The notes under the pieces were generated by a model that did no database searches, had not been told where the DNA came from, and saw only the letters and a program-made list of their open reading frames with translations. From positions 372,001-436,000 of the forward strand of contig CM034140.1 of the NCBI GenBank assembly GCA_019914995.1: 64,000 nt of DNA, read 5' to 3'. Position 1 is the stretch's first letter; every line of letters begins with the position of its first letter. The position numbers and the translations under genes were made by a program. This DNA is from Acanthochlamys bracteata (lineage: Eukaryota; Streptophyta; Magnoliopsida; Pandanales; Velloziaceae). Below, one piece after another: positions 1 to 12,857 of the stretch.

Positions 1-443
1 GTACTTCTAATACCAAGTACTTCTAATACCAAGCCAAACGTTGAAACCAGTCAATTATTATGCCTTCCCAGACCATAGAAGAAAGTTCATAGAGGTTGGT
101 TGATATTTCCACATAAAACTTCTATCAAATAAGTCATAGGTAGCTTAGTTGAAGATTCAGGTTGAATTCAGTATTTGTGCCACTACAAGGAGCAAAAACT
201 AGTAAATCATAAGGAAGAAGTTATATAACTAGTGAATTTTCAAGTAACCATACTCTTGCCAACAGGAAAATGCAGCACAATCAAGATGCAACTGATAGAA
301 AGGAATGAAAGGCTAGACATACCGAGCCATACCACAATGCGTGATATACAGTTCCAGAAGAACCTGCCAAGCATCGAATCAGTACAAGAGGACCAGTTCC
401 AAGAAGAAATGCTTAAAGCACAAAGATTTCGCAGTATTGTTAC
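1..443. other. Intron 3 of the PAS-Raf gene, no exon recognised
   Basis: This stretch follows the donor site at 443-442 on the minus strand. I found no kinase-domain peptide in any minus-strand frame, so it reads as intron running off the window. Positions 1-32 are two direct copies of a 16-bp unit (GTACTTCTAATACCAA). Confidence 0.6.
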
Positions 444-2425
444 CTTGACCTATCTGTTCTCCAATGGTCAGGTCTTCCCATAAGATTTCATAATCTAGGC
501 AATCACTATCCATTTCCAACTTATGGACGGGTGTGCTGCTGTTGCTCCCAGTGCTGCTGATGCTGCTGGTGCTGTTGGCATTAGCAGATGACCACGATCC
601 TGAAGTATCATTGTTACCAGTACGATTACCTTCATGGGCCTGGCTTTCTGGCTTGGAACTGGATTCAGGAGTCTTATGATGATCTGAGTCATTATCTTGA
701 TCATTATGTAACCAAGGCCAACTAGAGGTGGTGCGGTTCTTTGCTTCAAGGCTCTCGCGCTCTTGACCTTTCCAAGGCCATGATATCCCTTTCTTAGAAA
801 TCCATGCTTCAGCCTTGGAGCTTATGATCTTCTGAAGTACAGCTTTTCCTTCAAGTAGATCATCAATCACCCTACTTTGTTTGCCAGGAGAGTTTTCCTC
901 AGGCACTGAGGAAGCATGTGCATCAAAAGGTGAAGGTGGCACATCTCTAGGAGTACTAGCACCACTGGAGTTTGCATCCTCCTTATGTTCAGCATCGGAG
1001 AAGCCGTGTTCAGAATGTTGACCATCACTATCGCGATCTGTGCTGCTCTCAGATGTCTTCATTTTAGAGCGGACTTTATTTGTAACGGAGATGGCCTGTT
1101 TTCATAAATCTAAATATAAGTATAACTAGAGCTACAATTAAATTTATATAAAAGGCCAGTCTTATCAACCTTGAATGTAAAATTACCAAATTTGAGATTT
1201 TGGAGGCTATAGCAGCTTGAAGAGGTTGCTGAGATTCAGAACTGCTTCGGATAGTGAAGCTGGTCCTTTGCCGGTTGAATTGACCAAAACCAGTAGCATA
1301 GGTCTTAGGAGAACTAGGAGAAGTATCCATATCATGAAAGAATCTTGAGTCATTAGAAACACAGACTATGCCTACCAAACTACCGTTATCATCATAAAAG
1401 GGAGTATTAGTGGAGATAGCTAGAAAGTGTTCCCCTGACTTGTGCTTTACAGGAATCTTCTCCCTCCAGCTCTCCCCCATGTTTATACGGTCTGTAATTC
1501 TACTAGCAAAGTCAAATTCACGTGCATCAAGTATCAGCTCAAAGGCATCCTGACCGAGGGCTTCGGTTGCAGAGTAACCATAAAGGTTCTCAGCAGATCT
1601 GTTCCTGTTTTATGAAATTTATAAAGTTAAAGTTCTAAAGATTTTGAGAAACAAAAGAGTAACTTTCAAAATCAACAGGGGATTGGCAATTTCAAGTATT
1701 CTGAAAGTTTCACAAACGAAATTCTATAAGAACTCAGTAAGCATCCCCATTTATCAATGACTGGATCTCCAACTTCAAGTCACTAAGATTTTTAAGACTT
1801 ATCACCAACGTTACACAGAATATAACAACTCAATTAATGGATATTGCCTGCTAATCATTATTTTCTTATGCAATGACAACTCAAAGCTCAAAAGTAAGGA
1901 AACAAAATCCCAAGTTTACCTCAGGAGACTTATGACCGCGCAAACTAACATAGGAACAGATTAACAATCAACTAATAGAAACAAGAAATTAAGAAGATAG
2001 CTATTAATTTCCACAACATGGACTCACCAGTAAATAATCCTTCCATTGAGATCAAATATGTGCACAGACTGCCCCATCGACTGCAACGCATTCAAGCACT
2101 GCTTCTCCGACAAGCTGCATCCCACCACAGCATCCTCATCAGCACTACCACAGCCTCCAACATCCCTGCTCTCTCTCTGAAGCCTCGAAGAATGGCCGAA
2201 CGAAATCGAACCTCTTCTCCACCCGGCCGGAGACAGCGGCTCTCCACCACTCCGCCGCGACGACCCACTCGGCGGCAGCCGTGCTGACCGTTGCGGCGAC
2301 ACCGAATGTGATCGTCGGCGATCGCCAGCTGTTACCAGCTTCGACATCTCGCGTTTCAGCACAGCTTGGCCTTCTTCCAACTGCCTGATCTTCTTCATAA
2401 GCTCTTCTGCTGGAGGAGTTTCCAT
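444..2425 (-). CDS. PAS domain-containing Raf-like MAPKKK, 5' part only
   Basis: Three exons are visible: 2425-2028, 1604-1187 and 1095-444, all with GT-AG junctions. Together they encode the first 489 residues, and the gene continues off the left edge. Residues ~1-30 form a charged helix (METPPAEELMKKIRQLEEGQ). A PAS fold follows at about 115-235, with the hallmark stretches IFDLNGRIIYWNRSAENLYG and FYDDNGSLVGIVCVS. A Ser-rich acidic linker comes next, and the last exon ends at DYEILWEDLTIGEQIGQG, which is the start of a kinase domain at its Gly-rich loop. Known plant relatives are Raf-group MAP3K-type Ser/Thr kinases with an N-terminal PAS sensor domain. Phase is preserved across both introns. 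The start was chosen because the first in-frame ATG (2425) gives the family N-terminus. The catalytic residues cannot be seen here, so activity is inferred from the family. Confidence 0.9.
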
Positions 2426-2529
2426 GGCTTCTTCGAGGTGAAGCGACTTTTCCTGGAATCGCTTCTACTCCAATCGAAGAACTCAACTAGAGAAACGACT
2501 GATTCTACTCCCCATCACCAGAAGCTCAA

Positions 2530-4525
2530 TTTCACCGCTTCTATATGACTCTCTCCAATACTAGCAATTGGAAATTAGGAAACAGAGAAGGGATTTATAA
2601 TTTTTTTTTCTGTATTTTAAGATTGAATTGGTTCTGGTCAATCCAAGTTAAAACAACAACCAGGTGTTTGCCGAAAGCAATTCTAGTGGAATGGCTCCAT
2701 ATTCAATCTTCCAAACAACTATCAAAGTGGAAAGGTGAAAATAAATTTGCAGAATCAGAAACAGAGAAGGAAGAAAAAAAAACATCAAAGAGAAGGAGAA
2801 AAGGAAAGATGAGTTTTGTGTGATTGGTTTTAATTTATTTCTATTTGAAACTTTTTTAGTTCTTTTCTTGTTGAGAGCATGTGGGGGCTGTTGAAGTCGA
2901 GCTTGCTGTTAAGTTTCTCTCGTCTCTCATTTGCTTCCTTCCTTCTTTTACGTTTTTTCTTATAATTAAGTAATTAATTATTTATTTATTTTCATGTTGA
3001 TCGACAGAAAATAATTCTTTCGCTTTAGCATGAATAGTTTCTCTTTTCTACCATTACAAACAATATAATAAAATTTGTATGTTTTTCTTTCTTTTAATTT
3101 TTGGTTGCTTTTGAAGATAGCTGTAGTTGGAGTTATCATCCAATCCCAAAAATACGGACCAAACTTTTTTTTGAAGATTGAAAGATAATTTTGTGGATAG
3201 GTGATAGTTAACTGTTAACGTTTGCCATGTAAAGGTTGGTTCTTTTGGTCTTTAATATTATTTGATTCGGCTTTAGTTTTCTACAAATAAATTTAAAATA
3301 CATTCTGTACTAAGCTGGAGTACCTACTTATTCATGTTTGAGTCTTTTTAGTGCTTGAAGTACTTTTTTTTTAATTTTATATTTTTAAATAAATATTTAA
3401 ATATTATATAAATTTTTTTAAAATTTATTATTATATATTTTTATTATTTAACTGAAAAATAAAATTTAATTATAAAAAAAAATTTAAAATTTTTTTTTAT
3501 TTTAAAGTTTTTTAAATAAGCACTAAAAGAAACTTCTTTTCAATTTAATCTCTAAGTCGGCACTAGATGTTCGCTTAGTTAAAAAGCAAAAAGAGCTCTA
3601 CTCTCAATTTCTTAGTTACAAAGTTAAAGGGCATCTTTGAAAATTCATTTTGAATGTGTTTTCCAGACATATTTTTATAGCAGAGTTTATATAAGTAAAT
3701 TGTAATATAAAAATTAGTATATATATATATATTATTTTGTTAAGTTAAAAATATAAATTTATTTAAAAAATGTTTTATCAAAATAAATTAGTTATTTTAA
3801 ATAATTTTAAGTGATTCTAAAACTTAATGCACCAACCTCCAATGTAAGCCGACTTCAAACTTGCAAACCACAGGTTCAAAATTTTGTCAAAATCAGCGTA
3901 ATAGTAAACTACTATTATTTTTATTAAATATCATCTGAAATAAATAGAAATAAGTTTTCGATTTGTTTACCAAACTGTATATAAAGGAATGCAATTAATT
4001 GGTGCGGTTGCTGTTATCTCTCATGAGTTGAAAGTCAATCTCGCGCTCCTGTTCCCCTTCTGCTTTGCCTCTTCAAAACTATCCATTCATTCGTCTCGAG
4101 CTTATTTATGTATTAAAAAATAACTCTAATAAAAACTTTACCTGACTCAAAAATATATTTTATAATATTTTATTTCTTAAAAATTTATATTTTTACAATT
4201 TATTTCTAAATTATTTTTTCACAAATCAATAAACCCTTCATAAGCATCACTCGTTAGCTATTTTTTTTATAATAAAATTTAATAATAAATTAACAACTAC
4301 ATATCATGCATACTTGTCTTTCTGTCTATCACTTTCTTTATCGTGTTTCTTTTCTCTATATTTGACTCTTATTTAATGCTGTCTCTAGATGGTAGCTCAA
4401 GTGAAGCCAACCAACTTGTACGCTACCATAAATGGCGGCTATATCTTGAAATTTCAGGTTTGCACGAAGTTTTCATGATAAAGATCAACGCTCATTTTCT
4501 TCCATGATTGGCTGATTTAAATATA
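2530..4525. other. A+T-rich intergenic stretch
   Basis: It lies upstream of the PAS-Raf gene (minus) and should hold that gene's promoter near 2,500-3,000. From about 3,360 to 3,800 it is nearly pure A/T runs. No coding segment was recognised on either strand. Confidence 0.6.
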
Positions 4526-4811
4526 GGGCGTATTTTAAATACCCATAATTAAATTTTATAAAAATAAAAAATAAAAAATAGAATTTTTTGAAAAATAATT
4601 TAAAAATGAAGTTTAGTTTTTATATTTTAATTGATTCTTGAAATGGGTTGGAAGTGAATTAAAAAATATATATATAGTGAAACTTAAATTCTATTTGTGT
4701 AGAATTAGGAATTCGAATTTTCAGTTCTACTTACAATTAAAATATAGAAAGTTGATGAAACTCTAATTTTAACGAAAGAAATTAGAAGTTCTACCAACAT
4801 AAAATACGTCC
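4526..4811. mobile_element. Small non-autonomous TIR element (MITE)
   Basis: The ends are inverted: GGGCGTATTTTAAATACC at the left, and GGACGTATTTTATG when the right end is read on the other strand. ATA flanks both sides as a 3-bp duplication. The subterminal A/T-rich sequence (AAAATAAAAAATAAAAAATA) recurs in the larger element at 51,914-55,112 and related ends occur at 12,598-12,857, so the three appear to be one family. The 3-bp duplication and GGG-rich ends suggest PIF/Harbinger, although a perfect TWA target is not seen here. Confidence 0.7.
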
Positions 4812-6242
4812 ATATCTTAAAAAAAACTCACTTTAGCACTTGATATCAAAACTATTACTACCTGTAAAGTTTGCGTTTATTTTAATATCAAATTTATTTT
4901 TTAAAATAAATTTAAAATTAAATGTATTAAATAAAAAATAAAATTTTATTTATGTAGTATAATAAAAACTAAGTTTTAAAATACATTTTTTTATAAAATT
5001 TTGACCAAAAACTTTATTTTAAAATTTATATTTATTTTAATTTTAAATAATTTTAGAAAAATAAGTTTTATGGATTGGTAAACAAATTCAAAATAGTACT
5101 ACATAACAATTCTACGATTATAAATTAATAAAATGTTAAAAGGCAAGTGAAGTATTATTTCTCAATTTTATTTCTCGTTATTAAAGATAATCAGAAAAAA
5201 TTTGCTCATTAAAACCTAAAATAAAGCTATTTTGCATGAACTGTCCCTCATCAGTCGCTTATATATGATTGACGCTACCAACTGCTTAGTGCAATATGAG
5301 CCCAGTAGAGCTAAAACTATTAGAGGTTCTTCAGTTCCAAAATATTTATCAAGTCCAATTAAGCAAACATGAATCTCAACGTCTTGCAACGCAAAATATG
5401 TAAATTTAGAAATTTAATTGAAAGAACTGGATGATGTTTTTCCTAGAAACAGAATATTTAAAAATATTCTATCATTTAAAGGAATTTTCAAAAAATAAAA
5501 CTTCTATAGAACCTTGACTATACACACTAAATCAGAAGTATGTGGTGTCGGAACGATGGGAACACAAAAACAATCACCGCCATAGAGCATTAGAACAAAA
5601 AAGAGTGCCGGTCCTTGCTTCTAGACGAAAAGAATAAAAAAGAAAGAAACGTAGAGAAACAAAAAAAGAACTTAGAATTAAGAAACCACATGTTTCTTTC
5701 AGACCTATTTTAAAATTTTCCGCGTTCACAATGTTTTGCTCGTATTGTGAACGGGCACTAGTTTGTGGCCCAGTTGGAAGAGTTACCAATTTTGTTTCGT
5801 GCGGATTTCTTTCTTCCTAAAACCGATCCACTAAATTCTATTGTTTCAAAAAAAAAACGTCAAACAGGATCTAATACCTACAGATTCAAGGTACCTACGA
5901 AGATTATGCTAGCAGTCAGAAAATTCTCTACCTGATTACTATTTAATGATTGATTTTTTTAACAAATCACAGCTTTAGTTAAATGGTTGAATCATCAGTT
6001 CATAACCTGAACTGTAGCTACATCAATTAATAATCTAGTCATCAAAATCGGAATATACTTAAGTAATGTCTCACAAATCAATAACAATTTCATTTAATAT
6101 TTTTTTTAAAAAATCCTGGAATAATGGATGTAATAGATCTTAAACATCTCTATATCTTAGTAGAAATTTCCGAGAGTGGTTGAGCAGCTTAAGAAATATT
6201 TTGTACTCGAACCATATTCTGAACTAGTATTTCTCAAACTCA
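4812..6242. other. A+T-rich intergenic stretch
   Basis: No convincing coding segment was recognised. The open frame at 5,574-5,789 (minus) has no family resemblance and sits in low-complexity sequence. Confidence 0.55.
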
Positions 6243-6250
6243 CTATCAAA

Positions 6251-7012
6251 TAGTGTTTTAAAACCCAACCCGACCGAATCGACCCGAAACTCGACAATCC
6301 GGTACGAATTTGGGTTGGGTGAGCAGCATAACACGGTATGCAACAAATTCAATAAAACCCAATCGATCCGACCGATTTTTGAATAATCCGGTGACTCGGT
6401 ACAACGGGTTGACCTAGTATGATTATTAAAAAAATAAAAGTTAAAAAAAATAAAATATGATCGCTTTTTGAATTATTTTGCTGTTTCGAATTATTTCTGT
6501 TAAGTTTTTAACCCTCCGTCTCTCTAATCGGTTAATCTATTTTTTTGCTGTTGTTCTCGGCGCCGATCATTGCTACTGCTACCACGCTCTATTGATCGTC
6601 GTCGAACCATCTCTACTCTACTGATCCTTACTATATATATAAAGCGACAAGTAGTTATACATAATTACATATAATGTAGCTAATTTGTAATGTTTAAAAT
6701 ATCGAGATTTTTTTATATTTTGAATTTTTTGGTTATTGTCTTGATTCTTGAAAACTATTGTTTCAAAAATAAAAGATGTAAATTCAAAAAATATATTTAA
6801 TATTTATTGTATATAATCATATTTTAAAAAAATTTTAAATAACTGCTATGATAAATATTATATAATGTATATACTATATTTATAATATTAATATTTATTT
6901 AATAAATCTGATTTGATTTAGTGGGTCAATTCGGTGACCCGGTGAGTTAACCGGTAACCCGGTGATCCGATAATATTCCGGATCAACTACCGGGTTGGTT
7001 TTAACAACATTG
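6251..7012. mobile_element. hAT-like non-autonomous element
   Basis: The left end reads TAGTGTTTTAAAACCCAACC and the right end, on the other strand, reads CAATGTTGTTAAAACCAACC. Both match the YARTGTT start typical of hAT transposons. An imperfect 8-bp duplication flanks it (CTATCAAA at 6243-6250, CTATCAGG at 7013-7020), the size hAT elements make. The subterminal regions are full of short ACCCGG/CCGGGT motifs, possibly transposase binding sites. There is no transposase coding sequence, so it would need an enzyme supplied in trans. The two target-site differences and TIR divergence suggest it is not recent. Confidence 0.75.
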
Positions 7013-7504
7013 CTATCAGGTATTAATCCAGTCGCAATGAAAAAGTTGTGATGAAGAGATACTTTAGCAGTTTAGCAGGAGTTCACAATCGACAAGGCAT
7101 CTTCTGCTCTCCAGGTCTACTGCAGGATGTTAAGAAAAATAAAAAAGCAAGATAATCACTTCAATTTACCACAGAATAGCAAATAGAAAACAAATAGAGC
7201 GATGATAGCTATATTTTAGTTAACTTGCCTGACAGAGCATACGGCTTTCTGAGCAGTGCTGCTCGCTGACGACAAATTAGGATGAAAAAAACAAAGAGTT
7301 GATGTAGGTAAATATTCTACCAATTGTTAGCTTTAAGCAATCCATTTACTATATCTGAGACTATTGATTGACAGTTATTAATTCCTAGCTATGTAGTTCA
7401 GCATCAAATAGCCTACCATACAAAATTCTATTCCCTAACGAAAAACTGCCGATAGAAAAAAAAACCTCAAAAAATCACAACTATCAACTGAACTATTCCT
7501 GCGA

Positions 7505-10500
7505 AACTTAGTATTTTGTGTAGAGAACATCTTCCCAAGGATGGTGGTTCAGTGGCTGCTTCAATCTCTTTTGATCAAATGTGTGCCTGTCACATTTCAA
7601 TAAGTAACGATGAATATTAGCCAGAAAATCCAGTTATTAGCATTGAAGATCAATCTAGAATATCATATCATTTGCTTCTAATATCCTAAATTCTCATGTA
7701 AGAGAGCTATCAACATTATACTGTTGAAATCTCTTACATTTTAGCCAGCTTTAAGAAGAAGAAATTTGTCCAATTTAGTTGCATGCTGTCATAGCTTTCT
7801 GAAAAACTATTTGCTACTCTCTACATTGATGTAATTCCTTCCAGTCTTGGATGTAACGAAAGAGGTGAGATAGCAAAACAAGTCTTACCCAGTGGGACCA
7901 GTTGAGCGTGCCAAGACAAGAAGCCCATTCAAGTATCCTATCTCAACTATTTCATCTATCTCCTGTTTTGTGAACATGCCACTGCCAGAAAGCAGATCTA
8001 AGAAAAGAGACCCAATTGCACCATTGATGTAGATAAAATCAACTAAGAAAAACTCATTCTATTCTAGTCTATCCCGTAAGTGTACAGTTATTGTCTACCG
8101 TATAGCAAATAACGAGCTTGTTCCACAGAGATTGTTGTTAACTCTAATCCAAATTTTTAGTAACAAAAATTGTGTTTGTGAAAGCGAATCAAAAGTGTAC
8201 AAGGACTAAGAATGAAAAGTAACGTACGGATCGAGAAAACAGGTATGCAAACAACTGGAGTTTTAGAATCCACCACTAATATCTCTAATTTAATCTTTAA
8301 ATAAATATGATAATAGATTATGATAATTGTGAAGACTTTGTATCTAACACATTAGTCCAGTTCTTAGATACGATTTTTAATTATAATTTTAACTTTGGTC
8401 CAGTATAAAATCACCTATCGCTAGTGATATTCTAACTCCTTATTTAAAAATTACTAACAATGCATTAAGTTCTGCGAAATCATAAATCATGTAGTTACAT
8501 TCACTTTGGTCCAGTAAATATTAACTACAGTTATTAATTTTGTAATTCGTAAATTATGCTCCGATTGATCCTCGCAAACACAATTAATATAATAATTTAG
8601 ATATCAAACTCAATGCTAATCATGCATGCAAATTTAACATCTAAACATCATTTCAAACAAGAATTAACAACTCACATAAAATCAACAATCCATACATCAC
8701 ATAATATTCAAGAAATAAATTAAATTTATTAGGGTTTCATCCTAACTCCAGTTTAGAGAATTTAGCCACTCATATTAATATTACACACAATAATATTGTA
8801 TGAAAAATAAAACATGAAATAAAAGAGAAGAAAGCAAATCTGAAGAATTTTTCGTCTTTAATCTGATCTTCCTTCTGTCTCCCGTTTGGCTTTCTTTAGA
8901 TTTTCCGTTGGCCCTTCGTTGCTCTTTCGATGTCTTTCTTGGCTCTCCATTCACCTCTTTTTATAGTGAAACTTTCTCCCATAAAATTAAGCAAAAGATA
9001 TATTCAGGATATTCGGATTAGATTTGATATAAATTTGTTGCTATATTTGATGCTAGATTTGATGTTAAATCTTTGATTTAGATTTGATTGGTCAAATGCA
9101 TCAATGAAAATCGCCTCTTGATATTTTCTTCCATGATTAGCTCTTTTATTTTATTCCTTCAATAATTTACTTCTTTATTCACCTATACTTCACAAAATAA
9201 AATAAAATAAATTAATTCATATTGTGAATAGAATTTTAATAAAAATCTAATATTTATTATAACAATAAGATATAATAAATATATCACATTACACATTATC
9301 TACCATCAACATTCAGGACCAACTTGTTTGCTTTTGTCAATGTGTTGGTTTCAGCTTGGACAGCATATTCCACGTATCTCACTGAAGGGAAATTAGTATG
9401 GGCATACTCTTGCAAAAGTTGAACTCTCTTGTCTCTGTTGTCTCTACTCTTGATCCTATCAGGTTAAATAAAAAAATACATTAAAAATTAAAAGAGAAAA
9501 GGAGAGACAAAAAAGGGAGCTGAAGTCATATGGCCGTTCCAGGTATATGACATCCCCCCCTGTACAGTAAAAAGGAGGTGAAGTCAATGTGTAGGTTTCA
9601 TTTGACATCCCCTTGTGGAAATAATAATCATGATATATAAAACCTTGATAGGGACTCATTTTATTACAGATTATGTGTTCATTACTAGATGAAACTTAAA
9701 ACAGAAGAAGTTTTATGTATGCTAAAAGCTTTGCATACACAATAAGCAAAGCAGTAAAATGCTTTTAGCAACTCACCGACTTGGATACAAACCCAACAAA
9801 TCAAGGGCGGTTAACTTTGCATTGAACCATGTCGTCAGTAGTTCCAGCTGTGTCACCTATCTTGAAAGCTCCAGCTTGTATTGCACCAACAGTGGCAGGA
9901 CGAATAATGACCTGCAATCAGCTCAAAGGAAGGACAAATTTACTTAAATGGGTACTTGAGACCTAAAACACAAACGAAATTAATTTGCTGCTATTTGCCA
10001 ATTTCAGCTGTGAATTTCAGCTGCAATTCTTTACCTTGTTATTGGCCTGGGCATATGAAATCAACTTCTTTGTATCTGATTCAGGAACACCTTCAGCTAT
10101 AATAGCTTCAACTTTTATAGTTGGTTGTTCTAAAGCAGACATTGAGGATGCAGCCGCACTGTAAATATAATATGAAGTATGAATCTATAGTACAAACTTC
10201 TTGTTTCAGAAACTTTGCTATTGAGTTGCAAGAAACGCCTGCCTTCTAAATGAAGCGAACTTGATAAAAACATCATCAGTTGGGTGTGCCTTGCAAGCTG
10301 CTTCGATGCTGTTGCAAGATCATAGAAAACAAAATACCTTACCTCAAATATAAACAACAAACTAGATTCAGCTAGACTTGATAGACAGCTGGGACATTTA
10401 TGAGTTCAGAAATATCAATGTTGTACAAAGTGCATGGCATCCACTTCTTGTAAACTGATGCAACTGACGACCACACATTAACCTTTTCTATTTTAACATT

Positions 10501-11780
10501 GGATTAAGTGATCCATTTTTCACCTCACTCTAGCAGTGGCCTTCCATGCATTGATGAGTAATTCCTCAATAGTTGAACTCGCCTTGAATGGACAGGGATA
10601 GCAATTTCTTCTTGACCAAAAAACAGCTTTCGAAAACCTTCTGAACCAGGGTTATTACTCCAGCAACCGAAGGTGTTTCTCTTTCTGACGATGAATGTAA
10701 GTGTTATCTCCATCTCAGAGTATGAAAATAGCACATTAGCTAAAGGCTATGAAGCAGCTAACACACAGTAAAGAAAATTTAAATAAAGGAAGTAGTGATT
10801 ATTTTGTACTCACCACATAGGAAGTCAAAATCAAGCATGCGCAAGCTCTTTGTAGTTATAGAACAATGCTTGAGTAGTACAAGAAAACAGTTGTGCTGAA
10901 GCCATGACTGCAAATCCAATTACCGTGTAAATATGGCATGAATCAGCATTTCCAGATTATTTATAATAATACAGAACGGAAATGCATAAGAGTCCTCAAT
11001 TGATTATCTAAAAAGAGAAGAATGCCAATGGAGGCAAAGAAATTCAAGTAAACTAAGAAATGCTGAGAAACTAGCGTACAAGAATTTCAAGTAGGCCACT
11101 AATAAGCAGGCAAGTCATTCTCCTTTTCTCCTTTAATGGATCAAGCAAGTATGTAATACATCATGAAGCCAGAAAGAACTTATAGAAAGAAGAATTCATG
11201 AGTTTTGAAGTAAAATTCAACTCCCAGAATTTGGTTTAAAACTACGCATTCATAATATAGTAAAGAGAAGTGAATGCTAACGCTCATTAACGGTCAAATG
11301 CTAAAAATTGCAATGCTCGACCAATTCAAACCTCGATGCAAAACTGCACCGTGAGAAATTCATCCTGCTACACACATTCATGCATTCACACAAACAGATC
11401 AAAGCAAGGCAAGAAGATAAGAAGACAAAAACGAAAGACAGCGCGGATACAAAAATTTGAATTCCTATACCAGCAAACTCCAGATCTAACGAACCTGATC
11501 AAATCGATCGAGATAACAAGCGAACTCCGAGTTCGATCCAGAAACTTCAACAAATCAAATCAAATCAACAAACACCTCTACCGAACGAATTAATGCAGCC
11601 AATCCAGATTTCATTCAGCATACAAAAACTAAATAAAACTAAGAGCAAATCTCTAACTGAATGCCTTCGCCTTAGAGGAACTAGAGGGACACAGATTTCG
11701 AATTACCTGCGATCTCCAAAAACGCAGAGAGAAAAACAAGTCGATCGAAACCACAGGGTGGGGAATATATATAGTGGAGA
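7505..11780 (-). pseudogene. ACLB: Decayed ATP-citrate lyase subunit B gene
   Basis: ACLB is the catalytic half of plant cytosolic ATP-citrate lyase, which makes acetyl-CoA from citrate. Recognisable exons in order: start exon 10905-10814 (MASAQLFSCTTQALFYNYKE), then peptides PGSEGFRKLFFGQEEIAIP (~10,600), IEAACKAHPTDDVFIKFASF (~10,280), IIAEGVPESDTKKLISYAQ (~10,070), ATVGAIQAGAFKIGDTAGT (~9,860), RDNRDKRVQLLQEYAHTNFP (~9,410), SLFLDLLSGSGMFTKQEIDE (~7,950) and FDQKRLKQPLNHHPWEDVLY (~7,540). It is broken: about 8 bases are missing in exon 1 before MLDFDFLCG, one base is lost in the second exon near NNPGSEG, and a stop follows VQCKVNRP. Roughly 300 residues of the middle are missing or unreadable, and a 1.3-kb element sits inside an exon. 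Introns, splice sites and a 5'-UTR intron are retained, so it arose by DNA duplication or loss of a real locus, not by retroposition. Confidence 0.93.
8025..9301 (-). mobile_element. LTR-retrotransposon fossil, probably a solo LTR
   Basis: A 1,277-bp insertion splits the ACLB exon between the codons for VLNVDG and AIGSL. The 5-bp target ACCAT is repeated exactly at both edges (8020-8024 and 9302-9306), the size made by LTR-element integrase. The ends carry short inverted bases (AGATAA/TTATCT). The interior has the leader-like phrase CTCTGTGGAACAAGCTC and a CACTTACGG motif common near plant LTR ends, but no gag or pol was recognised. The canonical TG...CA ends are only partly met, so the LTR assignment is an inference. 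The perfect target duplication argues for moderate or young age. Confidence 0.55.
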
Positions 11781-11790
11781 AGAGAATGAG
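11740..11790 (-). promoter_or_regulatory. TATA box of the ACLB pseudogene
   Basis: On the minus strand CTATATATATTCC lies just upstream of a 5'-UTR exon that ends at a donor CAG/GTAATT near 11,706. The matching acceptor lies just before the ATG at 10,905. The core promoter therefore looks intact although the coding region is not. Confidence 0.6.
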
Positions 11791-11899
11791 AATCACTTTT
11801 CTCATCTGCCACCAGCCAGCGAGCGAGTGCGAGCTGATGAGCGTTGGCGGGCTGTCTCACGTGCTATCCGCATGATTTTGTTTGGTAGATCATGATTTA

Positions 11900-12597
11900 A
11901 TTGCGGCCTTCGGATTTCGCACTGCTTGCTTCGATTCGTCGGATCAATCAGATCGGTGGCATTAACGGTAAAATGAATCTCCGTAAATTAAGATAAGAGA
12001 ATCGTAACTCAGTTAAGGGATAGTGTGAAATTACTTCAAACAACGTTTTTAAAAAAAAAAGAAATGTTAGTGATGAAATTCTTTTAAAAATAAGTTTATT
12101 ATTTAGTCAACAAATATTATTAATTATATAATTTTATTTAATTTTAACTTTTTTAAATATTATTATATATTTTTTAAAAAATAAAATAAGTATTTAGAAC
12201 TACACCAAATGTGCCCAATGTCATTCCAACTTAGCATTGATCTTGTGTTAAATATTATTCTATATAAGTTAAATATAGCATTATAAAGTCATGAAATGGT
12301 TGTGTTGTTATTGTTTAGTGCTTAGCACTTTCAAAATCCAACAAAGCCACCCACTCATTCTAAATTTTTTTTACAATTTTCAAGAAATTTTATATTTTAC
12401 ATTTTAAAATATATTATTTTAAAATATTTATTATAAATTTAAAAAATATAAAAAATTTATATATCATGAATTTAATTATTATTTATTTTTAATTATTAAA
12501 TATAGAAATAAAAATTATTTTTAAAATATTTATATAATATTTTTATTTAAACAAATCAACATCTCAAACGTAGCTCAAATTTGTCTTTCGACGTTTT
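11900..12597. other. A+T-rich intergenic stretch with AT-rich repeat copies
   Basis: 12,100-12,190 and 12,360-12,560 are A/T-only blocks resembling the AT-rich repeat family at 26,866-27,340. No gene was recognised. Confidence 0.5.
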
Positions 12598-12857
12598 GGG
12601 CTTATTTTAAATGCATCGAATTTTATTTTCTTTGTTCAAAATTTGAGATTACTTTACGTGTTTCAATTATCATTTTGAACTTTATTTTTATTTTTACATC
12701 AAACTCAATTTCTATTAAAATTTAATTTTAAATTTAATTTTATTTGTTTCAAATATTATTTCAAACTCTGCTTCTACCGAACTTCACTCCTCACTAAACA
12801 CTATTTTTATAAAATTCAGTTTCGCGAAGCTCAATTAGGTGCATTTAAAACAAGCCC
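12598..12857. mobile_element. MITE of the GGGCTTATTTTAAAT family
   Basis: The left end is GGGCTTATTTTAAATGCA and the right end on the other strand is GGGCTTGTTTTAAATGCA, a near-perfect 18-bp inverted repeat. TTT flanks both ends. The ends resemble those of the element at 4,526-4,811. It is non-coding. Confidence 0.72.
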
